From Pseudooceanicola algae (GTDB lineage Bacteria; Pseudomonadota; Alphaproteobacteria; Rhodobacterales; Rhodobacteraceae), in NCBI RefSeq assembly GCF_003590145.2, contig NZ_CP060436.1, positions 2,609,001 through 2,673,000 of the forward strand: a stretch of 64,000 nt of DNA. Direction: 5' to 3'. The notes under the pieces were generated by a model. It did not search any database and was not told the origin of the DNA. It saw nothing but the letters and a program-made list of their open reading frames with translations. The position numbers were made by a program, and so were the translations under genes. This document shows, piece by piece, positions 53,182 to 61,200 of the stretch; positions within the stretch are counted from its first letter, which is position 1; the number at the start of each line of letters is the position of its first letter.

Positions 53182-54015
53182 CTAGTCTTCGATCACCACC
53201 GGGACGGGGATGCTAAGCGCGCGATCCATGTCCGCAACCGCCGTCCGCAGCGCATCCTGCGGCACGATGGTGAAGCCGTCGGTTGCCCGGTCCAGATCCT
53301 CGATCGTCACCAGCACGCTGGTCAGCACCACTGAAAAGACCAATGTCCGCCAACTGAGCGGCCGCCCCAACAGGGCCGAGCGGTTGCCGACGATGAACAC
53401 TCCCGACGAGGCCGCGAAGATCAGCAAGGTCCAGATCCCGGTGGAAATCGATTTCGACGCGACCGCCACGCGCCGTGTATGGGCATCCAGCACATCGGTG
53501 ACGCCCCCGGCCACGAAGCTCTGGATCGGGGGTGGGACCGAAGGGCCGAGCGTCCGGTGAAGCGCGGGCCAGAGCGCGGCCTGGGTGGCGAGGGTCTGGC
53601 GCACGAGGGCCTCGGCATTGGCCTCGGTGGCGCGGAACCCGGTCGGAACGACGCGGGTGCGCCCATAGGCCAGCAGGGCCTCCTGCAGGGCGCGCCCGCT
53701 GTCCTCGGGCAGCAGGTCGGCCCGCAGGAAGGCGGTGGACAGGGCGGCGGCTTCTTCGACCGCTGCGGCGGCACGGGCCTCGCGCCAGTTCAGCGCCGCG
53801 CTGAAGGTAAAGCCCAGCAGCAGCCCCAGCAGGGCCAACAGCGCCCCAAGGGACACTTCGCCCGGCATGCCGATGTCGCGATTGCCGCGCAGGAACCAGC
53901 CCCGTTCCACCCGACCAAAGTAGAAGCCGGCAAAGGCCGCACCCTGCAGGCAGAGGATGACGAGAAGGATGGCAAGCCAGAACGGTAGCGTCTGGGAAGC
54001 GATGGTTTCGGTAAT
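53182..54015 (-). CDS. DUF4239-like membrane protein, non-canonical start
   Basis: A membrane protein with helices near its start, at about 55-75 and at two C-terminal sites (TLLIFAASSGVFIVGN, LSWRTLVFSVVLTSVL), resembling bestrophin-like DUF4239 proteins. From GTG 53910 it would have 242 residues, but the frame stays open upstream and encodes a further good membrane helix (LPFWLAILLVILCLQGAAFA). No ATG, GTG or TTG starts that part. AAGGAG lies 8 bases before an in-frame ATT at 54015, which I take as the likely start (277 residues). Function unknown. A frameshift upstream is the alternative. Confidence 0.7.
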   Translation of the reverse strand: MTETIASQTLPFWLAILLVILCLQGAAFAGFYFGRVERGWFLRGNRDIGMPGEVSLGALLALLGLLLGFTFSAALNWREARAAAAVEEAAALSTAFLRADLLPEDSGRALQEALLAYGRTRVVPTGFRATEANAEALVRQTLATQAALWPALHRTLGPSVPPPIQSFVAGGVTDVLDAHTRRVAVASKSISTGIWTLLIFAASSGVFIVGNRSALLGRPLSWRTLVFSVVLTSVLVTIEDLDRATDGFTIVPQDALRTAVADMDRALSIPVPVVIED

Positions 54016-54196
54016 CGGCTCAACTCCTTGAAATCCGCCTTGCCGCCGGGGCAGGCAGGGACCCTGTGGATCATCACGTCATAGTTGCGTCGATTGTCAA
54101 TATTCCCGTCTTGGCGAAGCGCGCCTTGGCGGCCCCCTGTCGCAGGAAAGAAACGCTGCCGAATGGGTCGGTGCGCCCGGTTACGCGATGCCCCCC

Positions 54197-57097
54197 TTAC
54201 ACCTTCCACCCCGGCGTCAGCCTTGCACGCAACAGGCCCACGGGGTGGGCGCGCAGCGACAGGCGCAGGGCCAGGAAATCCTCGACCATCTCCTCGGTTT
54301 CCGAAGCTTGCGGCAGCAGCACCTGCGCCTCGGTCAGGCCTTCGCCCTCAAGGTCCCCGGCAAACAGCGGCAGCTCCCCACCCCGGCGCAGCGCCCGGGC
54401 CTCCCACAAGGCCGTGCGGCGGCTGAGGCCGAGCCCGGCAAAGGCATCGGCCTCGGCCAGCCGTGTGACCAGCGCCGGATCGGTGCCGGCGCGGCGCCAG
54501 ACGTCTTCGACCGACCGGTAGCCATTGCCGCGCGCGCCGGTCAGCCAAAGCGCCTCTTCCTCGGCCAGGCCCTTGATCTGGCGGAACCCGAGGCGCAGGG
54601 CCAGCGCCCCGGTGGCGCGGCGTTCCATGGTGTTGTCCCAGTAGGAGGCATTGATGTCCACCGGCAACACCTCGACCCCGTGTTCGCGGGCATCCCGGAC
54701 GATCTGGGCCGGGGCATAGAACCCCATGGGCTGGGAATTCAGCAGCGCACAGGCAAAAATCCCCGCGTGGTGGCGCTTGATCCAGGCGCTGGCATAGACC
54801 AGCAGGGCAAAGCTGGCCGCGTGGCTTTCGGGAAAACCGTAGGAGCCGAAGCCCTCGATCTGCGAAAAACAGCGTTCGGCGAAATCGGCGGCATAGCCGT
54901 TCCGCGCCATGCCACGCAGGAACCGCCCCCGGAAATCCGAGATATTGCCGTGCTTCTTGAAGGTCGCAAGGGACCGGCGCAGGCGGTCGGCCTCTTCGGG
55001 GGTGAAATCGGCGCCGATCATGGCAATCTGCATCGCCTGCTCCTGAAACAGCGGCACCCCGAGGGTCTTGCCCAGCACCCTGCCAAGCGCGTCCGAGGGG
55101 AATTGCACCGCCTCTTCGCCATTACGGCGGCGGATATAGGGATGGACCATGTCGCCCTGGATCGGGCCCGGACGGATGATGGCGACCTCGATCACCAGAT
55201 CGTAGAAACAGCGCGGCTTCATCCGGGGAAGAAAATTCATCTGGGCGCGGGATTCGACCTGAAAGACGCCGATACTGTCGGCCCGGCACAGCATGTCGTA
55301 GGTCGCCGGATCCTCGGGCGGCAGGCTGGCGAGGTCGAAGGACTGCTTTTCATGCTCGGCCATCAGGGCGAAGGCCCGGCGCAGGCAGGACAGCATGCCA
55401 AGCGCCAGGATATCGACCTTGAGGATCCCCAGCGTGTCGATGTCGTCCTTGTCCCAACAGATGACGGTGCGGTCCTCCATCGTGGCGTTCTCGACCGGCA
55501 CCAGTTCGTCCAGGCGGTCCTCGGTGATGATGAAACCGCCGACATGCTGGGACAGGTGGCGGGGAAAGCCTTCGATCTCGGCGACAAGGGATTCCAGCAG
55601 GCGCAGGCGGTGGTCGCTCGGATCCAGCCCGACCTCGCGCAGGCGGTCCGGGGCGAAACTGGCCGCGCCGCCATGGCCCCAAAGCTGGGATGCCAGGGCC
55701 GCCAGTGTGTCACGGGACAGGCCGAGGGCCGCGCCGACCTCGCGGATGGCCCGCTTGCCGCGGTAATGGATCACCGTGGCGCACAGGCCCGCGCGATGGC
55801 GGCCATAGCGCTGGTAGATCCACTGGATGATCTCTTCGCGGCGCTCATGTTCGAAATCGACATCGATATCGGGCGGCTCGTCGCGGGCCTCGGACACGAA
55901 GCGTTCAAAGACCATGGTGCCGATCTCGGGCGAGACCGAGGTAACCCCGAGGCAGTAGCAGACCACCGAATTCGCCGCCGATCCCCGTCCCTGACACAGG
56001 ATCCCCTGCGAGCGGGCAAACTCCACGATGTCATTGACCGTCAGGAAGTAGGGCTCGTAGCCCAGCCGCCCGATCAGGTCGAGCTCATGGGTCAGCATGG
56101 CGCGCACCTTTTCGGGCGCGCCATGAGGATAGCGCCAGCGCAGCCCCTCGCCCGCCAACCGGGCCAGACGTCCGGCGGGGGTTTCCCCCGGCGCGACTTC
56201 CGATGGGTATTCGTAGCGCAACTCGTCGAGAGAAAAGCGCAGGTTGTCGGCCAGAGCAGCGGTGGCCTCGACCGCGCCGGGGTGATCGCGGAAGATCGCC
56301 CGCAACTCCGCACCCGAGCGCAGGCGGTTCTCGGCGTTCACCTGCGCCTCGGTGCCAAGCTCGGCCACGGTGGTGCCAAGACGGATGGCGGCCAGCACAT
56401 CCGCCATGCGGCGCCGGCGACTGTCGTGCATCAGGGGGGCGGCGGTGGCGATGACCGGCAGACCAAGCTGGCGCGCCAGCCCGGCCTGGGCGGCCAGGCG
56501 CACCCGGTCGTCACCGTCATAGCCGGGGGTCAGCACCAGGTGCATCTGCCCGCCAAGGCGGCGCGTCAGGGCGCGCGCGCGTGGCAACCAGGCACCCGCG
56601 CCGCGCTGCCCCGCCCGAACCCGTGGCGGATGCAGCACCAGCCGCAGCCCGGCGACCGCATCCGGCGCGAGCAGATCCTCCAGCCCCAGGTGACATTCCC
56701 CCTTGGGCGCGCGCTGACGCCCAAGCGACAACAGCCGGCAAAGCCGCGCCCAGCCCGCCCGATGTTCCGGCAGGGCCGTGACCTCGGTCCCGCAGGTCAG
56801 CACCAGCCGTGCCGCCGGCAGCAACCGGGGCAGCGACAATCCCGGCGGATCCGGCAGTTCCGGCGGCTTTGGCGGGCCCGTAAACCCGTCCCGCGCCTCG
56901 TCCCGCGCCCGCTCGGCCGCCCGGCGCGCCATCTCGCGTGCGGCCGCATGGGCCCGCACGATCCCCGCCACCGAATTCACATCGCCAATCGCCACCGCCG
57001 TCATCTCTATCTCTGCGGCACGGGTAAGGTACTCCTCCGGGTGCGAGGCCCCGGTGAGAAAGGTGAAGTTGGAAGTGATGCAAAGCTCGGCAATCAT
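54197..57097 (-). CDS. dnaE2: Error-prone DNA polymerase DnaE2 (ImuC), short C-terminus
   Basis: A 966-residue C-family polymerase. The PHP domain starts ELCITSNFTFLTGASHPEEY. The polymerase core shows GRGSAANSVVCYCLGVT, the catalytic aspartates PDIDVDFEH at about 407-415, DTLGILKVDILALGMLSCL and ESHAASFALLVYASAWIKRH. The end, RAHPVGLLRARLTPGW, corresponds to where a C-terminal OB-fold region of about 100 residues normally begins; that part is missing. DnaE2 carries out SOS mutagenic translesion synthesis, usually with ImuA and ImuB, neither of which is in the window. A LexA-like box lies 17 bases upstream. Confidence 0.92.
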   Translation of the reverse strand: MIAELCITSNFTFLTGASHPEEYLTRAAEIEMTAVAIGDVNSVAGIVRAHAAAREMARRAAERARDEARDGFTGPPKPPELPDPPGLSLPRLLPAARLVLTCGTEVTALPEHRAGWARLCRLLSLGRQRAPKGECHLGLEDLLAPDAVAGLRLVLHPPRVRAGQRGAGAWLPRARALTRRLGGQMHLVLTPGYDGDDRVRLAAQAGLARQLGLPVIATAAPLMHDSRRRRMADVLAAIRLGTTVAELGTEAQVNAENRLRSGAELRAIFRDHPGAVEATAALADNLRFSLDELRYEYPSEVAPGETPAGRLARLAGEGLRWRYPHGAPEKVRAMLTHELDLIGRLGYEPYFLTVNDIVEFARSQGILCQGRGSAANSVVCYCLGVTSVSPEIGTMVFERFVSEARDEPPDIDVDFEHERREEIIQWIYQRYGRHRAGLCATVIHYRGKRAIREVGAALGLSRDTLAALASQLWGHGGAASFAPDRLREVGLDPSDHRLRLLESLVAEIEGFPRHLSQHVGGFIITEDRLDELVPVENATMEDRTVICWDKDDIDTLGILKVDILALGMLSCLRRAFALMAEHEKQSFDLASLPPEDPATYDMLCRADSIGVFQVESRAQMNFLPRMKPRCFYDLVIEVAIIRPGPIQGDMVHPYIRRRNGEEAVQFPSDALGRVLGKTLGVPLFQEQAMQIAMIGADFTPEEADRLRRSLATFKKHGNISDFRGRFLRGMARNGYAADFAERCFSQIEGFGSYGFPESHAASFALLVYASAWIKRHHAGIFACALLNSQPMGFYAPAQIVRDAREHGVEVLPVDINASYWDNTMERRATGALALRLGFRQIKGLAEEEALWLTGARGNGYRSVEDVWRRAGTDPALVTRLAEADAFAGLGLSRRTALWEARALRRGGELPLFAGDLEGEGLTEAQVLLPQASETEEMVEDFLALRLSLRAHPVGLLRARLTPGWKV

Positions 57098-57113
57098 GGT
57101 GAGTCCCGAGTAT

Positions 57114-57128
57114 ATTCACCTTTTGTTC
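57114..57128 (-). promoter_or_regulatory. LexA-like SOS box upstream of dnaE2
   Basis: On the minus strand GAAC-AAAAGGT-GAAT matches the alphaproteobacterial LexA site GAAC-N7-GAAC in seven of eight fixed bases. It lies 17 bases before the dnaE2 ATG, where a repressor would block transcription. DnaE2 is a standard LexA target in this class. Confidence 0.65.
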
Positions 57129-57189
57129 CATTTGGGAGTCACCCATCACCTCCTCGCCCCGCCGGTGGATAGCTCAGGAGCCTCCGGCG

Positions 57190-57250
57190 GGAGTATTTCC
57201 GGCCAGATGACGCAGAGCAGGCTCCCCTGTCATCTGGCCAGAAATACTCC
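57190..57250. repeat. Inverted pair of 21-base gene-end elements
   Basis: GGAGTATTTCCGGCCAGATGA (57190-57210) and TCATCTGGCCAGAAATACTCC (57230-57250) are inverted copies with one mismatch and a 19-base loop. The first is identical to 33126-33146. They lie after the HNH gene stop and before the dnaE2 promoter and could end HNH transcription. Confidence 0.85.
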
Positions 57251-57297
57251 TGCCTCAACACAGACGAAGACATGCGCTGACCGGCAAAGATGCCAGG

Positions 57298-58218
57298 CTA
57301 CCCCCAGGGCATCGGCTCGGCGGCAATGAACTGGCCGAAGACATTCTCGCGGTGCCAGCGCAAGTTTTCCGGATGCGGCCACTCGCGCTTGTCCTGCGGC
57401 AGGCACAGCTTCAGGTCCGGCATGATTAGGCGATCAACCACCTCTCCCGGAACCTTGTTGCGCGACACAAGGATCGTCTGGTCTTCAGCGACCGAGATCA
57501 GGCCCCGATCGAACATCCAGTGCAAGGTGCCCGAAAGCGCAAGACCATTGGAAACGGAATCACTTCCCTTGTGCGCCACCGGACGGATATGCGCCGCCTG
57601 GACTTCCGGCCGTCCCCCGCCATTCCGCAACTGCAACCCCGAAATGGCACATCGATAGCCATAGGCTTCGCGGACTTTCCGCCGAAAGGCGACATCCCGG
57701 TAAGGACGGTTGGTCAGCCGTTCGATGACCGGGCGTTCGAATATCGCCGCGTCTTCCGCCACTTCATAAGCGTCTGGATTGTATCGCGCGGCTTCGATCC
57801 TTTCCAGGTTCTGCGGCAGCCCAATATTGACGATCCGCGCAAAATCCTCGTCCGGCAGTCGCCGCATAGCCAATTGCTGCGCGCCACCCGATTTCGGTGT
57901 GCCATCAGCATGGCGCAAAGCCGCTTCAAGCGGCCGGCCCTGCAGAAGTCTCGGCACTTCGACATCAAAGCGCAGATAACTCCCCGGCTCGATCAGGGCG
58001 ATAAAACGATCCTGAACGCCCGGCTTCGGAATGATCTCCTGAATGCGCGCCACGGCAAAGTAACCGCGCGGCCCGGCCTTGACCGGTTCATAATAGATCG
58101 CCCAATCACCGACTGCCTCGCGGGCGGCTTTCAGATAGGTCTTCGGAAAATCATATCGCACATCCGGCACATCTTCGTAGATGGAATCTGCGCGGTGCAT
58201 CAGCACAAGCTTGGCCAT
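57298..58218 (-). CDS. HNH endonuclease
   Basis: A 306-residue protein. The C-terminal HNH nuclease domain starts at YGYRCAISGLQL, with EVQAAHIRPVAHKGSD (H210), SNGLALSGTLHWMFDRG (N224, H233) as the metal and catalytic residues. The first 160 residues form an alpha/beta module of the kind found in stand-alone restriction-like HNH proteins (MHRADSIYEDV, GYFAVARIQEI). No methyltransferase partner is nearby. No good ribosome site is seen; ATG 58218 gives the usual start MAKLVLMHRADS, while 58200 and 58281 are alternatives. Confidence 0.88.
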   Translation of the reverse strand: MAKLVLMHRADSIYEDVPDVRYDFPKTYLKAAREAVGDWAIYYEPVKAGPRGYFAVARIQEIIPKPGVQDRFIALIEPGSYLRFDVEVPRLLQGRPLEAALRHADGTPKSGGAQQLAMRRLPDEDFARIVNIGLPQNLERIEAARYNPDAYEVAEDAAIFERPVIERLTNRPYRDVAFRRKVREAYGYRCAISGLQLRNGGGRPEVQAAHIRPVAHKGSDSVSNGLALSGTLHWMFDRGLISVAEDQTILVSRNKVPGEVVDRLIMPDLKLCLPQDKREWPHPENLRWHRENVFGQFIAAEPMPWG

Positions 58219-58299
58219 GAAGCCAGGAAAGCGGTCGTGGCAGAATTGGCAAGCAGAATTTTCGGAATTGGCCGCCTGCAAACGGCATCACATCACCTT

Positions 58300-58332
58300 C
58301 ACCCCAATGAAAATACTCCGGGGCGCTGCCCC
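58300..58332. repeat. Gene-end element, AAAATACTCCGGGG type
   Basis: ATGAAAATACTCCGGGGC followed by GGGGC-GCT-GCCCC, ending exactly at the stop of the FAD-linked dehydrogenase gene. It is another member of the element family seen at 31.1 and 33.1 kb. Confidence 0.6.
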
Positions 58333-59739
58333 CTATTGCGGCGGCAGCAGCTTGCCGGGGTTCATGATCCCCTTGGGATCGAGGGCCGCCTTGATCGCCC
58401 GCATCGCTGTCAGGGCGCCCGGATCCTTGCGCCGTGCCATGGTGTTCAACTTGTGCGTTCCGACGCCATGTTCCGCCGAAAAGGCGCCACGCAGATCGGC
58501 GACGACATCCTCGATCGCCTCCACAAGGCGGTCCTTTTCCATCGGATCCTTGCTGGAAGGGAAGATCGTGTAGTGCACGTTGCCATCGCCCAGATGCGCC
58601 ACGACCGAGGTCCCGGCCCCGGGGTCCAGCGATGCCAGCACATCATCGGCGCGGGTCAGGAAATCCCCGACCCGATCCAGCGGAACGGCCACGTCCAGGA
58701 TCGACATCGGGTGGCGCTGCGCCGCGATCTCGCTGGCCGCTTCCCGGATCGCCCAGAGCGCCGCGCGTTGTGCCCCGGTTCCGGCGATCACCGCATCGGT
58801 GATCTCGCCGGCTTCCAGCATCTCGCCCAGGACTTCCTCGAGGTAGCCGGCAATCGGAACCACGCCATCCGGGCCGGGCGTGCAATCGCGCGGCGCAAGG
58901 GCCCCGATCTCGATCAGTATGTTCACCGGGTGGCTTTGTTCGAAAGGCGCGCGCCCCTCGGGGTGCAGGGCCAGATAATCGGCGATGTAGCTGCCGGGCA
59001 TGTACTCAAAGGCCTCGACCGCGCCCCCCGTGGCCTGTTGCACCCGGTTCAGCAGGCCGAGCGCCGGGGCCAGGCTGTCCATACCCAGCATCGCGGTGGC
59101 GTAGGCGCCGGGCTGCGGGCGCAGCCGCACCACCGCCGCGGTGATGATCCCCAGCGTCCCTTCGGATCCGATCAGCAGGTGGCGCAGGTCGTAGCCCGAG
59201 TTGTTCTTGTGCAGGTCCTGCAACAGGTCGACCACCTCGCCGTTCGGCAGCACCGCCTCGATCCCCAGCACCAGGTCGCGGGTATTGCCGTAGCGCAGCA
59301 CGTTGGAGCCCCCGGCATTGGTCGCCAGGCACCCCCCGATCATAGCCGAGCCGCGCGCGCCGAACATCAGCGGGAAGATCAGGTCGTGTTCCCCGACCGC
59401 CTCGTGCAGCCGGGCAAGCACCACACCGGCCTCGACCACCGCCGAACGCGCACCGGGGCGGATTTCACGGATCCGGTTCATCCGCTCCAGAGAGATCACC
59501 AGAGCGCCTTCGCCCTGCCCGCCCCCGGCCAGACCCGTGCGCCCCGACAGGGGAATCACCGGGGTGCCGGTTTCATCGGCCAGCCGCACTACCGCCGACA
59601 CCTCGGCCGTGGAGGCCGGGCGCACCACCGCGAGGGGTTGCGCGAAGTACCCGTGACCCCAGTCCCAGCCATAGGCTTCCGCATCTTTCCCGGTCAGCAC
59701 ATGGGCCGGACCAAGCAGGGCAGAAAGACGGTCGATCAT
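58333..59739 (-). CDS. FAD-binding 2-hydroxyacid dehydrogenase (GlcD/D2HGDH-like)
   Basis: A 468-residue flavoprotein. The FAD-binding (PCMH) domain shows VVRPASTAEVSAVVRLADE, PVIPLSGRTGLAGGGQGE, GGCLATNAGGSNVLRYGNTR and LIGSEGTLGIITAAVVRL. The C-terminal domain has the metal-binding HLGDGNVHYTIFP and SAEHGVGTHKL. The family oxidises D-2-hydroxyacids such as D-lactate, glycolate or D-2-hydroxyglutarate. AAGGGA lies 6 bases before ATG 59739. A single gene; the exact substrate is open. Confidence 0.92.
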   Translation of the reverse strand: MIDRLSALLGPAHVLTGKDAEAYGWDWGHGYFAQPLAVVRPASTAEVSAVVRLADETGTPVIPLSGRTGLAGGGQGEGALVISLERMNRIREIRPGARSAVVEAGVVLARLHEAVGEHDLIFPLMFGARGSAMIGGCLATNAGGSNVLRYGNTRDLVLGIEAVLPNGEVVDLLQDLHKNNSGYDLRHLLIGSEGTLGIITAAVVRLRPQPGAYATAMLGMDSLAPALGLLNRVQQATGGAVEAFEYMPGSYIADYLALHPEGRAPFEQSHPVNILIEIGALAPRDCTPGPDGVVPIAGYLEEVLGEMLEAGEITDAVIAGTGAQRAALWAIREAASEIAAQRHPMSILDVAVPLDRVGDFLTRADDVLASLDPGAGTSVVAHLGDGNVHYTIFPSSKDPMEKDRLVEAIEDVVADLRGAFSAEHGVGTHKLNTMARRKDPGALTAMRAIKAALDPKGIMNPGKLLPPQ

Positions 59740-59908
59740 GGTATTTCCCTTCCTATGCGGGCGCAGAGCGGCATGGCGCCGGAGCCTGTCTAGAGCCTGC
59801 CGCAAGCGGTGAAAAGGCAATCCCCGTTTCACCCCCGGAATTGCAGCCGATGGGGCGGTTTTTCTGCTTGACCTCACATTCCTGCTGCCCTACCTAGCGC
59901 CACGGTTT

Positions 59909-59985
59909 GGCGGAGTAGCTCAGTTGGTTAGAGCAGCGGAATCATAATCCGCGTGTCGGGGGTTCAAGTCCCTCCTCCGCTACCA
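59909..59985 (+). tRNA. tRNA-Met (CAT anticodon), elongator type
   Basis: A 77-base cloverleaf with encoded CCA. Acceptor GGCGGAG pairs with CTCCGCT (one G-U), the D arm is AGCTCAGTTGGTTAGAGC, the anticodon stem GCGGA/TCCGC holds loop ATCATAA, anticodon CAT. It lacks the initiator's three G-C pairs in the anticodon stem. A lysidine-modified tRNA-Ile2 is the alternative, but the acceptor fits elongator Met. Confidence 0.93.
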
Positions 59986-60093
59986 AATTCCCCCTCGAGA
60001 CTTTTGAATGCGGCCCGGCAAGCGACCGGGGCCTTGCGCGTGGCCGTCTGCGCCGAGGGCCCAGCACGGGGCCCAGCAAGGCCCCCGGAAACG

Positions 60094-60123
60094 AAAAAAC
60101 GCGCGAGGCAAGGCCCCGCGCGC
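60094..60123 (-). terminator. Rho-independent terminator of the sugar ABC operon
   Basis: On the minus strand GCGCGCGGGGCCTTGCCTCG then CGCG and TTTTTT: a GC-rich stem (CGCGCG pairs at 60100-60105 and 60117-60122) followed by six T. It lies 24 bases beyond the ATPase gene stop. Confidence 0.88.
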
Positions 60124-60146
60124 TGTTGTCCGTTGCTCGCCCCGGC

Positions 60147-61193
60147 TTAGCGCAGAGCCTGACCGTCGCTGTCAAAGAAGGACAGCCATTCGGTATCAAA
60201 GCCCAGCCCGCAGGTGTCGCCGGGGTTGATATCCGTATCCCCGATCACCCGCACGGTCAGCCGCCCGAGGGGGCCGCAATCGACCACCAGGAAGGTATCC
60301 GCGCCAAGGTATTCGGTGACATCCACCACGCCGTCACAGGCCCCCTGCCCGGCGGGCAGGATCGAGATATGCTCGGGCCGGATGCCAAGATGCACGGCCC
60401 CCGCCGGGGCGCCCGGCGCACCGCGCCCGCCTTCCACCTGCCAGGACCCGCCCGCCACGGAACATTCCATGACATTCATCTTGGGCGAGCCGATGAACTG
60501 CGCCACGAAGAGGTTCGCGGGCCGTTCGTACAATTCGCGCGGCGTGCCGACCTGGGCGATGCGGCCTGCGTCCAGCACGACGATGCGATCCGCCAGGGTC
60601 ATGGCTTCGATCTGGTCATGGGTGACGTAGATCATCGCCTTTTGCAGCCGCTGGTGCAGCTTGGCGATCTCGTAGCGCATCTCGACCCGCAGGGCAGCGT
60701 CGAGATTCGACAGCGGTTCGTCGAACAGGAAGGCCGTGGGGTCCCGCACGATGGACCGGCCGATGGCCACCCGCTGACGCTGTCCGCCGGACAGGTCCTT
60801 GGGGCGGCGTTCCAGCAGCGGGTCGAGCTTCAGCACCTCGGCGGCGGCACCGACCTTGGCGTCGATCTCGGATTTCGGGGCACCGGCGGTCTTCAGGGAA
60901 AAGCCCATGTTCTCGGCCACCGACATATGCGGGTAAAGCGCATAGCTTTGGAACACCATCGACAAGCCACGCTGGCTGGGCGCTTCGGAGGTGGCGTTGC
61001 GGCCATCGATCAGCAACTCTCCGCGGCTGATTTCCTCAAGCCCGCCGATCATCCGAAGCAGGGTCGACTTGCCACAGCCCGAGGGGCCGACAAAGACCAC
61101 GAATTCGCCCGGCGCGACCTCGAGGTCGATGCCCTTGATGACCTGCACCGGGCCATACCATTTTTCGACATTCTTCAGGGTAATCGCACTCAT
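60147..61193 (-). CDS. Sugar ABC transporter ATPase (UgpC/MalK/AglK-type)
   Basis: A 348-residue ATPase. Walker A is GPSGCGKST, signature LSGGQRQRVAIGRSIV, Walker B FLFDEPLSNLD and switch VTHDQ. The C-terminal TOBE regulatory domain has VHLGIRPEHI. It powers a carbohydrate importer with the two permeases and binding protein encoded just upstream. The order binding protein-MalF-MalG-ATPase and the unusual permease sizes fit the alpha-glucoside AglEFGK group. It starts 7 bases after the preceding permease. Confidence 0.93.
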   Translation of the reverse strand: MSAITLKNVEKWYGPVQVIKGIDLEVAPGEFVVFVGPSGCGKSTLLRMIGGLEEISRGELLIDGRNATSEAPSQRGLSMVFQSYALYPHMSVAENMGFSLKTAGAPKSEIDAKVGAAAEVLKLDPLLERRPKDLSGGQRQRVAIGRSIVRDPTAFLFDEPLSNLDAALRVEMRYEIAKLHQRLQKAMIYVTHDQIEAMTLADRIVVLDAGRIAQVGTPRELYERPANLFVAQFIGSPKMNVMECSVAGGSWQVEGGRGAPGAPAGAVHLGIRPEHISILPAGQGACDGVVDVTEYLGADTFLVVDCGPLGRLTVRVIGDTDINPGDTCGLGFDTEWLSFFDSDGQALR

Positions 61194-61200
61194 TGCGTCG

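Noticed and set aside
54188-57172. Open frame of about 990 codons opposite dnaE2
   Set aside because: Antisense shadow of dnaE2, with low-complexity translation rich in Arg, Gly and Pro and no motif.
57298-58218. HNH gene as part of a restriction-modification or phage-defence island
   Set aside because: No methyltransferase, helicase or other defence gene is near; flanking genes are housekeeping or metabolic.
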